A stretch of DNA of 64,000 nucleotides from UBA7672 sp047601145 (GTDB lineage Bacteria > Pseudomonadota > Alphaproteobacteria > Caulobacterales > Hyphomonadaceae): NCBI GenBank assembly GCA_047601145.1, contig JASGJW010000001.1, positions 1,488,001 to 1,552,000 of the forward strand, in the 5' to 3' direction. The notes below the pieces were generated by a model. That model saw only the letters and a list, made by a program, of their open reading frames with translations, was not told the origin of the DNA and did not search any database. The translations under genes and the position numbers were made by a program. This document shows positions 8,203 to 16,532 of this stretch, piece by piece. The first letter of the stretch is position 1, and each line of letters opens with the position of its first letter.

Positions 8203-9528
8203 TCAGGCTGTTGCACGCAGGCCCTTACGCAGCGCATCGAAGATCGCATCGATGTCGCTCTTCGTGCTGGTGAGGATAGGGGCGATCGCGATCGTATCGC
8301 CATTGTTTCGGATCGAGACGCCTTCGGCGAAGGTTGCAAGGAAAACGTCATACCCGCGTGCGCCCGGCGCCTGCGGCCGCGGCTCCAGCGAGAGGCCGCC
8401 AGCGAGCCCGATATTGCGCACGTCCGTTACATGCGGCTCTCCCTTGAGGCTGTGCATCGCGTCCTCGAAATAGGAAGAGAGGCTTGCAGCGGCTTCATAG
8501 ACGCCCTCGGACTTGAGGACGGCCTGGGTCGCCAGGCCGGCAGCGGTCGCCAGCGGGTGCGCCGAATAGGTATAGCCGTGGAAGAACTCGATGCCGGTTG
8601 CAACGCGCGACATGAACATGTCGTGGATGCGCGCTGAGACAACGGTTGCGCCCATCGGGACAGCGGCGTTGTTGAGGCCCTTGGCGATCGTGCACATGTC
8701 GGGGACAACGCCAAAGTACGTGGCGGCGTTGGCAGCTCCGAGGCGTCCGAAACCGGTAATTACCTCATCGAGGATGAGTAGAATGCCGTGCCGCGCCGTG
8801 ATCTCGCGAAGGCGTTGAAGATAGCCCGCTGGCGGGATGAAGACCCCGGCCGATCCGCTGAACCCTTCGACGATGACCGCTGCAATCGTGCTCGGATCAT
8901 GAAGCGTTATGATGGCTTCGAGCTCCTTGAGATAGCGGGCAGGATCGGAGGCGGGCTGTCCGCGCGAAAACCCGTCTGCCGCTGCATCGTAAGGAAAGGG
9001 GAGGTGGTCGACCCCGCCAAGCAGCTGGCCGAACATCTTGCGGTTGTTGGTCATGCCCCCAACCGAGATGCCGCCAAAGCCCACGCCATGATAGCCGCCC
9101 ACGCGGCCAATGAGGCGTGTCCTTGCGCCGTCGCCATTGAGGCGGTGATAGGCGAGGGCGAGCTTGAGCGCTGTATCGACCGCTTCGGAACCCGAATTGG
9201 TGAAGAAGACATGGTTGAGATCGCCTGGAAACTGGGCGGCGACGGCATGGGCGAGCTCGAAGGCGCCTTCATGCCCGAAGTTGAAGGCGGGAGAATAATC
9301 GAGCTGGCCTGCCTGCGTGCGGATCGCTTCGGTGACGCGTGGATGATTGTGTCCGATGATCGAGCACCACATGCCCGAGAACCCGTCGCGGATGCGCCGG
9401 CCATCCGACATCAGGAAGAACTGGCCTTCTGCGCCCTTCACGAGGCGAGGCGCCGCCTTGAACGCCTTGTTTGGCGTGAACGGCATCCAGTAGGCCTCAA
9501 GATCGTTTCTCAACTCTGATCTCCGCAT
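8203..9528 (-). CDS. Class III aminotransferase, omega-amino acid (beta-alanine):pyruvate type
   Basis: A 441-residue PLP enzyme from the ATG at 9528. The N-terminus YWMPFTPNKAFKAAPRLV, the block GYHGVGFGGISVGGM and EFFHGYTYSAHP are characteristic of beta-alanine/omega-amino acid:pyruvate transaminases. The cofactor aspartate is D254 in LDEVITGFGRLG and the Schiff-base lysine is K283 in IAKGLNNAAVPMG. The reaction moves the amino group of a beta- or omega-amino acid to pyruvate, giving a beta-keto acid or semialdehyde plus L-alanine. The island also encodes alanine dehydrogenase, which would regenerate pyruvate and release ammonia. Its start faces the EthD gene across a weak operator-like site. 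Family assignment is strong; the natural amine is unknown. Confidence 0.92.
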   Translation of the reverse strand: MRRSELRNDLEAYWMPFTPNKAFKAAPRLVKGAEGQFFLMSDGRRIRDGFSGMWCSIIGHNHPRVTEAIRTQAGQLDYSPAFNFGHEGAFELAHAVAAQFPGDLNHVFFTNSGSEAVDTALKLALAYHRLNGDGARTRLIGRVGGYHGVGFGGISVGGMTNNRKMFGQLLGGVDHLPFPYDAAADGFSRGQPASDPARYLKELEAIITLHDPSTIAAVIVEGFSGSAGVFIPPAGYLQRLREITARHGILLILDEVITGFGRLGAANAATYFGVVPDMCTIAKGLNNAAVPMGATVVSARIHDMFMSRVATGIEFFHGYTYSAHPLATAAGLATQAVLKSEGVYEAAASLSSYFEDAMHSLKGEPHVTDVRNIGLAGGLSLEPRPQAPGARGYDVFLATFAEGVSIRNNGDTIAIAPILTSTKSDIDAIFDALRKGLRATA

Positions 9529-9557
9529 CGCCGCTTCAAGGCGGCTCAGTTGCAATC

Positions 9558-9576
9558 AATGTGACCGGTGATAACA
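9558..9576. promoter_or_regulatory. Weak 19-bp island operator-like site, copy g
   Basis: ATGTGACCGGTGATAACAT keeps the outer A/T positions and the 19-base spacing but not the full core. It lies between the divergent transaminase and EthD genes, where an operator would be expected. It is the weakest copy. Confidence 0.35.
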
Positions 9577-9656
9577 TTGGTGCGCCGCAACTCCAAGACC
9601 GCGCGGCTGATGCCCATTGGGCGCACGCAAGCGCTTGCAGGGAAATAAGGGACAGC

Positions 9657-9974
9657 ATGGCGTTCAAGGCGATGATCCTGCTCAAGCGACGCGATGATCT
9701 CAGCCTCGAGGCGTTCGCAGCCTGGTGGCTCGAAACCCATCGTCCGTTGGCCCTGCGCCTGCCAGGCTTGCGTCGGATGGTGATCAATCTCGGATCTGAC
9801 CAGGCAGCGCTTTACGATGGCTGCTCGGAGCTGTGGTTCGACACCGAAGCTGATTTCCACGCCGCCTATGCAACCGAACTGGGGCAGGCCGTGGCTCGCG
9901 ACAGCCTCTCCATGGTGAGCCGTCGCGACCGGCTCTTCGTCCGGGAAATCGAAGCTATCCCCGAGCGCGGCTAG
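9657..9974 (+). CDS. Small EthD-domain (dimeric alpha-beta barrel) protein
   Basis: A 105-residue protein from the ATG at 9657, preceded by AAGGGA. The opening FKAMILLKRRDDLSLEAF, then WWLETHRPLA and LPGLRR, match the EthD family of dimeric alpha-beta barrel proteins, where the pattern of hydrophobic strand, helix and H-P is typical. Family members are accessory proteins or small isomerases, decarboxylases and cyclases in degradation pathways. It is divergent from the transaminase, and its last bases overlap the end of the convergent DmpA-like gene by 4 bases. The role is unknown; a small catabolic isomerase or lyase is possible. Confidence 0.75.
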   Translation: MAFKAMILLKRRDDLSLEAFAAWWLETHRPLALRLPGLRRMVINLGSDQAALYDGCSELWFDTEADFHAAYATELGQAVARDSLSMVSRRDRLFVREIEAIPERG

Positions 9975-11128
9975 AGGCCCGGATCGGCCCATAGCGCATG
10001 ACGCTTGAGGTGCTCTTGCACGAGGCCGATGGGAATGGCCTCGCGCACATTGCCGTCGCGCCCGACCATGGTCTCGTTGGCGAACATCGAGTTGAGAATG
10101 GCTTCATCGACCGCCTCGATCGTCGCCTCAAGCATCGGCGTTATCATGAACTCGCCGAAGCTCTCCATGGGGCCACAGTCGTGGATGCGTCGGTAGGCTT
10201 CAAGATTGGCTGTTGAAAAGGCGATGAAGATGTCGCCGCTTTCGTTCGAGGCAATACCGCCAGAGCGCGCCATCCCGATGCCGGCGCGGCGGGCGAGCCG
10301 CTTCAACTGGAGGGGCGAGAGCGGCGCATCTGTCGCCACCACGACGATGATCGAGCCCTGATCGGTCGGATGATTCTGCAGGTATCTGTGCGTCTGGGGG
10401 CCGGTATAGGGAATGTATTTCCCGATCGGCACGCCGCCAATGGTGCAGAGCCGCCGGATCCCGAAATTCGACTGGACGAACGCGCCGACCGTGAAGGCGC
10501 GATTGTTGAGACGGACAATGCGCGAGGATGTGCCCGATCCGCCCTTGAACTGATAGCACGACATGCCGGTCCCGCCCCCGACGCTGCCTTCCTCGAGCGG
10601 GCCGGACCGGGCGCCATCAAGGGCTGCAAACACATGCTCCTCACGCACGTGAAACCCGTTCATGTCGTTGAGCCAGTTGTCGCACGTCTCGGCCGCAACC
10701 GGCAGCCAGAAGGTGTTGCCGTCGAGCTTGCCGCTGTCCTTGCGCGCATTAAGCCATTTGATGATGCTATCGCGCGCAAGTCCGCACGAGTGCGTGTTGG
10801 TAAGGGCAATGGGACCATCGAGCCGGCCGGTCTCCTCGATCCAATAGAGACCGGAGGCCTCGCCATTCCCGTTGAGACAATAAGCGCCGGCATAGACCCC
10901 GTCGGTTGCCCCGGCCTGGCCCCGGGGTAGGATGCCCGTGACGCCGGTTCGCACCGGCCCCTTGCCCACGACAAGCGGTCCCTCGCCCTCGATCAGCGTG
11001 CAATAGCCGACCTCGACGCCAGCAACATCGGTGATGGCGTTGAAAGGGCCTGGCTCTCCGTTGAGCGGCACGCCGACGCCGCGCGCGCGCAGCCGGCCGG
11101 CCGGGGTCTTGTGATGCTCTGCTTTCAT
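9971..11128 (-). CDS. P1-family beta-peptidyl aminopeptidase (DmpA/BapA type)
   Basis: A 385-residue member of the autoprocessing N-terminal-nucleophile peptidases. Landmarks are NAITDVAGVEVGY (residues 30-42), TNTHSCGLARD, the GSVGGGTGM block at 181-189, and QGSIIVVVATDAPL at 257-270. By homology with DmpA the chain is cut between G258 and S259, making S259 the new N-terminal nucleophile. The family releases N-terminal beta-amino acids (BapA, DmpA) and, for DmpA, D-alanine and L-residues from amides and esters. The ATG at 11128 gives the normal length; a long upstream in-frame extension has no similarity and was dropped. An operator copy lies 69 bases upstream. With two beta-amino-acid-like transaminases nearby, it is the best clue to the island substrate. 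Confidence 0.92.
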   Translation of the reverse strand: MKAEHHKTPAGRLRARGVGVPLNGEPGPFNAITDVAGVEVGYCTLIEGEGPLVVGKGPVRTGVTGILPRGQAGATDGVYAGAYCLNGNGEASGLYWIEETGRLDGPIALTNTHSCGLARDSIIKWLNARKDSGKLDGNTFWLPVAAETCDNWLNDMNGFHVREEHVFAALDGARSGPLEEGSVGGGTGMSCYQFKGGSGTSSRIVRLNNRAFTVGAFVQSNFGIRRLCTIGGVPIGKYIPYTGPQTHRYLQNHPTDQGSIIVVVATDAPLSPLQLKRLARRAGIGMARSGGIASNESGDIFIAFSTANLEAYRRIHDCGPMESFGEFMITPMLEATIEAVDEAILNSMFANETMVGRDGNVREAIPIGLVQEHLKRHALWADPGL

Positions 11129-11196
11129 GGATCGACCCTTCGCTGATAGGCTGCCGAGGACACGCACGCCGCCCGCGTGCAAGCGCTCCAGCTGGA

Positions 11197-11215
11197 ATAT
11201 GAGCAGTAGTAACAT
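11197..11215. promoter_or_regulatory. 19-bp island operator, copy d
   Basis: On the minus strand this reads ATGTTACTACTGCTCATAT, with one strong half-site (TGCTCATAT) and one weak. It lies upstream of the DmpA-like gene, in the same intergenic space as copy e. Confidence 0.5.
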
Positions 11216-11324
11216 ACTGCAAGCGGGTTGCCGCCGGTTGCAAGAAAAGAAGGTTCCAAATCTGACAAGCAGGCTTCGAGACTTTTGCGCGCCGGAGACT
11301 TGACGCCGCGGCGCAATCGGCAGG

Positions 11325-11343
11325 ATATGTACACTGCTCATAT
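11325..11343. promoter_or_regulatory. 19-bp island operator, copy e
   Basis: ATATGTACACTGCTCATAT has one complete half-site and one nearly complete. It lies 80 bases before the ATG of the M1 aminopeptidase, so the DmpA-like and M1 genes each have their own operator in a shared divergent region. Confidence 0.6.
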
Positions 11344-11422
11344 TGGTGCGGCGCGAGCTGCCGCGGCCAGGACCGAGTACCGGCGCCAGGTCAGGCGGAC
11401 TTGAGGTCTTTGGGGAACCGAC

Positions 11423-14062
11423 ATGGCTGCGATGGCCCATCGGAGCGTCTTGCTGAAGGACTATACGCCGCCCGACTTCATCGTCGACGCTGTCGAGATG
11501 GACGTTGATCTCGACCCCCTGCGAACGGTCATCCGCTGCACGCAGACATTTCGCCGGCGCCCGGGAAGCAGGTCGCAACGGTTGAAGCTCAACGGACGCG
11601 GTTTTGAACTCCTCACCTGTTCGATCGATGGCCTCAGGCTGGCGCCAAGCGAGATGGAGCGCACATCCGACGCCCTCGTGCTCGATGCGCCGGGCGAAAC
11701 CTTCACGCTGTTCGTCGAGACGGTTGTCAGTCCGCAGGCGAACCGGAGCGCTCTCGGCCTCTTTCTCGATGGGGAGGCGATCATCACCCATATGGAGCCT
11801 GACGGGATGAGCTTGCTCACCTATTGTCAGGACCGGCCCGACAGCCTCAGTCGCTACAAGGTGCGCCTGCGCGCCGACCCGGGGCGTTTTCCCGTGCTTC
11901 TCTCCAACGGGCGTCTTGTTGAAAAGGGAAGCCTTGTGGACGGTCGCCATTTTGCGACCTGGCAGGATGACACGCCCAAACCGGCCTACATCTTTGCAAT
12001 CGCCGCCGGCCGCTATGTCCGCGTGGCTGACCAGTTCACGCGTCGCGATGGAAAGGTTGTCGATCTTGGCGCTTATGTCGCCGAGAATAACGCAGCACGC
12101 TGCGATTTCCTCCTGGGCGCGCTTCGACGTTCGATGGCGTGGGACGAGCAGGTCTATGGCAGGGTTTGCGACATCGAGACGTTCAACGTTGTTGTTCTCG
12201 ATCGCCATGCGATCTCGCAGGAGAACAAGGGGCTGATGTTCCTCGAGGCCAGCTATGCCCTTGCTGACCCGGTTCGTTCGACGGATGAGGACTTCGATCT
12301 CGTCGAGCGGATCACCGCGCACGAGTATTTTCACAACTGGACCGGCAATCGCGTTACTTGCCGAGACTGGTTCCAGCTCAGCCTCAAGGAAGGCCTCACG
12401 CGCTTTCGCGATCAGGAGTTCTCTGCGTCGATGTCCGCCCCGGCGGTCAAGCGCATCTCGACTGTGCGAAGCCTCAGGACTAACCAGTTCCCCGAAGACA
12501 TGGGCGGAGGCGCCCACCCGGTGCGGCCGCAATCCTATGTCGCCGTCTCCAACCTCTATACGCCGACTGTTTATGACAAGGGCGCGGAGATCATCCGGAT
12601 GGCCCACCTCCTGCTCGGAGCCGACGCCTTCCGCGCCGGGCTTGATCTTTATTTTGTGCGTCATGACCTCAGTGCAGTGACCATCGAGGATCTGCTGGCC
12701 GCGCTCAGTGATGCCTCCGGCCGTGATCTTTCACAGTTCTCCAGATGGTATGATCAGCGCGGAACACCTGTGATCCACATTGATGAGACCTATGACGCGG
12801 CGAGCCGGTCGCTGAGCCTCCGCATTCGTCAGACCGACGCAAGGGGCGCACTCCTTGCTCCGCTGCTCCACATGCCGCTCCGGATTGGCCTTGTTGGCGC
12901 TGATGGTGTGGAGGTTGCGGTGAAGTCCGATCGCTTGCGCGCCGATGGCGTCCTCGAGCTCAAGGCAGGCGAGGAAACGATCGTCCTCCAAAACGTTCCA
13001 GCAGGCGCGGCCCTTTCCTGCAACAGGGGTTTTTCGGCCCCCGTCCGCATTCTCGCCCAGCGCTCGCCTGAAACGCTCTCGCGGCTTCTTGCTTCTGATC
13101 CTGACGGCTTTGCCCGCTGGGATGCCGGCCAAGAGCTGATGGTACGCGCAACCCTCGAGCGCGCCGGGCGAGCCGCCCCACAAGCAGGCGAGGGGAGCCT
13201 TGATGTCCTCGTATCTGCGATGGGCCGGGTGCTCCGCCAGAAGGACGAGGACCTTTCCCTTGTCGCCGAGCTCCTGACATTTCCGCAGATCGGCCTCGTC
13301 GCCAACGGGCTTTCGAACTGCAACATGGACACGCTCGCTACGGCCTGGACCGAGGTTCGCAAAGGGTTCGCTCGCACGCACGCGGATGACCTGCATCAGA
13401 CGTTCAAGTCGCTTGAGCCGCACGGGGCTTTTTCTAACGATCCTGTCGCCAAGGGCCAGCGTCGCCTCCGCGCTGTCGCTCTCGAATACCTGCTTGAACT
13501 CGAGACCGCCGAGACCCGCAGGCTCGCTCTCGCTGAGGTTTCAAGCAGCGCCAACATGACCGCCTGCAGCGCTGCGCTCTATGCCCTGTGCAACTATGAC
13601 TGTCCCGAGCGGATTGAGGCCCTTGATCAGTTCCGTCGCAGGTGGGCCGGCGAAGACGACATGATGAAGCTCTGGTTCCGGACACAGGCCCTTTCGCGCT
13701 ATCCAGGCGCTGCGTCGCGCGTTCGTGAGCTCTCGCGTTTGGCGCCATTCGACATCAACAATGTTCCCTACGCCATGGCGCTGTTCGGCGGCTTCTTCCG
13801 CCAGAACCGCATCGCCTTCCACGCCGGGGATGGGTCCGGTTACAGGCTTTTGGGCGATACGCTGCTCGAGCTGGATCGCATCAGACCGGGTTCGACCAAG
13901 TGGATCATGCCTCAGTTCATGATCTGGCGGCAGCTTGATGCTCCGCGTCAGGCGCTGATCTGCGAACAGCTCGAACGGATCGCAGCGACGCCGAATATCT
14001 CCAGCGTCCTGTTCGAGAACGTCACACGGGCGTTGCAATCACCCGTCGAGCCGGCGGGTTAG
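11423..14062 (+). CDS. M1-family (PepN-like) aminopeptidase with altered GxMEN motif
   Basis: An 879-residue protein with full PepN length and architecture: N-terminal beta saddle, zinc catalytic domain, DUF3458-type domain and helical C-terminus. The zinc site is HEYFH at 300-304 with the third ligand in LKEGLTRFRDQEF, and the catalytic tyrosine is in VYDKGAE. The exopeptidase motif, normally GAMEN 36 residues before HExxH, reads I264-S-Q-E-N268 at exactly that spacing. Glu and Asn are kept but Gly and Met are replaced. The changed motif suggests altered N-terminal residue selectivity rather than loss of activity. It probably opens the operon that continues with the transaminase, epimerase and asparaginase, and has an island operator upstream. 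A housekeeping PepN may exist elsewhere. Confidence 0.92.
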   Translation: MAAMAHRSVLLKDYTPPDFIVDAVEMDVDLDPLRTVIRCTQTFRRRPGSRSQRLKLNGRGFELLTCSIDGLRLAPSEMERTSDALVLDAPGETFTLFVETVVSPQANRSALGLFLDGEAIITHMEPDGMSLLTYCQDRPDSLSRYKVRLRADPGRFPVLLSNGRLVEKGSLVDGRHFATWQDDTPKPAYIFAIAAGRYVRVADQFTRRDGKVVDLGAYVAENNAARCDFLLGALRRSMAWDEQVYGRVCDIETFNVVVLDRHAISQENKGLMFLEASYALADPVRSTDEDFDLVERITAHEYFHNWTGNRVTCRDWFQLSLKEGLTRFRDQEFSASMSAPAVKRISTVRSLRTNQFPEDMGGGAHPVRPQSYVAVSNLYTPTVYDKGAEIIRMAHLLLGADAFRAGLDLYFVRHDLSAVTIEDLLAALSDASGRDLSQFSRWYDQRGTPVIHIDETYDAASRSLSLRIRQTDARGALLAPLLHMPLRIGLVGADGVEVAVKSDRLRADGVLELKAGEETIVLQNVPAGAALSCNRGFSAPVRILAQRSPETLSRLLASDPDGFARWDAGQELMVRATLERAGRAAPQAGEGSLDVLVSAMGRVLRQKDEDLSLVAELLTFPQIGLVANGLSNCNMDTLATAWTEVRKGFARTHADDLHQTFKSLEPHGAFSNDPVAKGQRRLRAVALEYLLELETAETRRLALAEVSSSANMTACSAALYALCNYDCPERIEALDQFRRRWAGEDDMMKLWFRTQALSRYPGAASRVRELSRLAPFDINNVPYAMALFGGFFRQNRIAFHAGDGSGYRLLGDTLLELDRIRPGSTKWIMPQFMIWRQLDAPRQALICEQLERIAATPNISSVLFENVTRALQSPVEPAG

Positions 14063-14123
14063 TCATTTGGCATGCCGCCGGCGGCCCTGAGGCCGAACCG
14101 ACGGATCTGAGGCAGGTGGAAGC

Positions 14124-15467
14124 ATGTATCCGGACACGAACTCGAAGTCGGCGGTGCTCTATCAGCGAGCGCTTGCGAGCCTTCCGGGCGGAAACAGCCG
14201 CACCGCCGTCTTCCGCGAGCCCTATCCCGTCTATATCAAACGCGGCGAGGGGGCCTATGTGTGGGACGAGGATGATGTTCGCCGGCTCGACCTCATCAAC
14301 AATCAGTCGGCGCTAGTGCACGGTCACTCCCATCCGAAGATTCTCACCGCCATCGAGGCGCAATTGCGCAACCTGACCTCGGTCTGCGCCCCTACGCGCA
14401 GCGAGATTGACCTGGCCGAGGAGCTCTGTGCGCGTGTGGCTAGTATCGAGCGTGTGAGCTTCTGCAACTCAGGCTCGGAGGCTGTCCTCTTTGCGGTGCG
14501 CGCCGCCCGCGCCTTCACCGGACGCGACGGCGTTGCAAAGGTTGAAGGCTCCTATCACGGCAACATAGATCCTGTCGAAATCAGCGTTTTCCCGAGCCCC
14601 GCGAAATGGGGGCCAAGCGAGGCGCCGGCTTCTGTGCCCGAGGGGCTCGGCATTCCGGCGGGCGCTGTGGCGGACACGTTGGTTCTGCCATTCAATGATG
14701 TCGATGGCGCGCGTCGCCTTATCGAGGAACACGCCGGTTCGCTCGCTTGTGTCCTTGTTGACCCTGCGCCCCCGCGCATGGGTTTCATTGAGGCCAGTGA
14801 TGATTATCTTCAGATGCTCCGCGAGGTCACAGGGCGCCATGGGATCGCGCTGATCTTCGATGAAGTCTACGCCTTCCGCCAGAGCCGCGGCGGGGCGCAG
14901 GGACGGCGCGGTGTCAACGCCGATCTGACCGCGCTTGGAAAGCTCATCGGAGGCGGGCTGCCGATCGGCGCGACTGCCGGCCGGGCTGACATCTTGTCTG
15001 TCTTCGACCCGCGCAATGGCGGCGCTAAGGCAGGGCATGCGGGGACGTTCAACGCAAATCCCTTGTCAATGGCCGCAGGCAAGGCAGCGCTCGACCTCCT
15101 CACAGACGACAAGTTCCAACGGCTCGATGCGCTTGGGGCACGGGCGCGCGAGGGGCTTCGCACTGCCCTTTCGGATGCCGGCCTGCCCGGTCTCGTCAAC
15201 GGCGTCGGCTCGCTGTTCAGCCTCATGATCGGGTTTGAGGGTCCCGTGCACAACATGCGCGAGATCAGCGCGGCCATGACGGGCAAGGTCAAGGGCGAGA
15301 AAACGCCTCGCATGCTCGGCGCTGATTATGCCCGCCATCTCCTCAACGCGGGAATGATCGGCGCGATGCCGCACACATTCGTGCTCTCGACCGCCATGAC
15401 GGACCAGGACATCGAGGATCTTATCGCCGTCTCAGGCCAGGCCTTCCGCGACATCGCGCGCAGCTAG
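14124..15467 (+). CDS. Class III aminotransferase, glutamate-1-semialdehyde aminomutase-like, resembling beta-phenylalanine aminotransferases
   Basis: A 447-residue PLP enzyme with AGGTGGA before the ATG. Landmarks are LPGGNSRTAVFREPYP (20-35), GHSHP, FCNSGSEA (113-120), DPAPPRMGF, cofactor aspartate D246 in IFDEVYAF, and Schiff-base lysine K273 in LGKLIGGGLPIGA. HAGTFNANPLS follows. It is built like glutamate-1-semialdehyde aminomutase, but the N-terminal GGNSRT in place of the usual GGVNSPVR, and the DP-PPRMGF segment, recall the VpAT/MesAT beta-amino-acid aminotransferases. It is not a haem-biosynthesis HemL by context. It lies between the M1 peptidase and the epimerase on one strand. Transamination of a beta-amino acid to a beta-keto acid is the likely role; an aminomutase cannot be excluded. 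Confidence 0.85.
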   Translation: MYPDTNSKSAVLYQRALASLPGGNSRTAVFREPYPVYIKRGEGAYVWDEDDVRRLDLINNQSALVHGHSHPKILTAIEAQLRNLTSVCAPTRSEIDLAEELCARVASIERVSFCNSGSEAVLFAVRAARAFTGRDGVAKVEGSYHGNIDPVEISVFPSPAKWGPSEAPASVPEGLGIPAGAVADTLVLPFNDVDGARRLIEEHAGSLACVLVDPAPPRMGFIEASDDYLQMLREVTGRHGIALIFDEVYAFRQSRGGAQGRRGVNADLTALGKLIGGGLPIGATAGRADILSVFDPRNGGAKAGHAGTFNANPLSMAAGKAALDLLTDDKFQRLDALGARAREGLRTALSDAGLPGLVNGVGSLFSLMIGFEGPVHNMREISAAMTGKVKGEKTPRMLGADYARHLLNAGMIGAMPHTFVLSTAMTDQDIEDLIAVSGQAFRDIARS

Positions 15468-15545
15468 CGCCAATTAAGGGCGATGCAAGGTGCGCGGCGC
15501 CTGCCTGCGCGCTCGCCGGGACCTTCAGTGCCTCAGGAGTTGATC

Positions 15546-16532
15546 GTGATCGACCTTACCTACGCCTTTCAGCAATGGCCCTACAGGGAAGTCTTCCGCA
15601 TTTCCCGCAGCGCCAAGTCCAACTCGGACCTCTTCATGGTCATGTTGCGTGCGGGCGATCATGTCGGTCGCGGCGAATGCGGCATTCTCGATCAGTATGG
15701 CCACACGGCAGGCGATGTCAGCGCCGAATTCGATGCTGCCGCCGACCGCCTTGCACAAGGGGCGTCGCGCGAGGAGGTTCTGGCGTCGGTCGGCAATTCA
15801 TCGGCGCGCAACGCCCTCGACTGCGCCTTCTGGGACCTTGAATGCAAGACCAGCGGCCGCTCGATCTGGAGCCTTGTGGGCCTTGAAGAGACCGCCTCGA
15901 TCGAATGCGATCTCACGATCGGGATCAATCCACCCGTTAAGATGCACAAGGATGCGCTGGCGGCGGCCGCTCAAGGCTATCGCATTCTCAAGGTCAAGGT
16001 CGGGCGCGAGGGCATTGAAGAGCGCGTTGCGGCTGTGCATCAGGCAGCGCCAGGCGCAAGGCTGGTTGTCGATGCAAACGAGGCCTGGGACCTTGAGACG
16101 CTGAAGCAAGTCGCCCCCAGGCTGGTTTCGCTCAATGTCGCTCTCATCGAACAGCCACTTCATCACGAGCGCGACGCAGGCCTTAACGGCTATCGCGGGC
16201 CCATCCCCGTCTGCGCGGACGAGAGCTGTCGATCGGTCGAGGATCTTGACGTGATCCGCAGCCGCTATCAGGCGATCAACATCAAGCTCGACAAGGTCGG
16301 CGGCCTCAGCGACGGCCTCGCGTTGGCGCGCGCCGCCAAGGCGGCCGGCATGGGCCTGATGCTTGGCTGCCACGGACCGACCTCGCTGGGCGCGGCGCCC
16401 GCCTACCTGATTGCCAGTCTCGCAGACTTCGTTGATCTTGATGGTCCGGCTCTCCTTCTGGAGGACCGGGCTGCCAGCATGACCTACGCGGATGGCCGCA
16501 TCTTTAGCTTTACCTCCCAGCTGTGGGGCTGA
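15546..16532 (+). CDS. Dipeptide epimerase of the enolase superfamily (L-Ala-D/L-Glu epimerase-like)
   Basis: A 328-residue protein. I place the start at GTG 15546 because AGGAG stands directly before it; an ATG 63 bases upstream would add an unrelated N-terminus. The muconate-lactonising-subgroup signatures are visible: the KVKVG lysine motif, metal ligands in DANEAWD, IEQPL and CADES, the second catalytic lysine in NIKLDKVGG, and the DLDGP tail motif. The family interconverts the stereochemistry of the second residue of dipeptides, classically L-Ala-D-Glu from peptidoglycan. Here it would convert D- to L-residues after peptide cleavage, which fits a D-amino-acid-containing substrate. Its stop overlaps the asparaginase start (TGATG), so the two are translationally coupled. 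Confidence 0.88.
   Translation: MIDLTYAFQQWPYREVFRISRSAKSNSDLFMVMLRAGDHVGRGECGILDQYGHTAGDVSAEFDAAADRLAQGASREEVLASVGNSSARNALDCAFWDLECKTSGRSIWSLVGLEETASIECDLTIGINPPVKMHKDALAAAAQGYRILKVKVGREGIEERVAAVHQAAPGARLVVDANEAWDLETLKQVAPRLVSLNVALIEQPLHHERDAGLNGYRGPIPVCADESCRSVEDLDVIRSRYQAINIKLDKVGGLSDGLALARAAKAAGMGLMLGCHGPTSLGAAPAYLIASLADFVDLDGPALLLEDRAASMTYADGRIFSFTSQLWG

Noticed and set aside
11129..12664. Upstream in-frame extension of the DmpA-like gene
   Set aside because: The extra 512 codons run antisense to the M1 aminopeptidase and lack similarity; the ATG at 11128 gives normal length.
16523..16531. GTG start for the asparaginase, three codons earlier
   Set aside because: The ATG at 16532 shares a base with the upstream stop, a typical coupled start, and gives the normal N-terminus.
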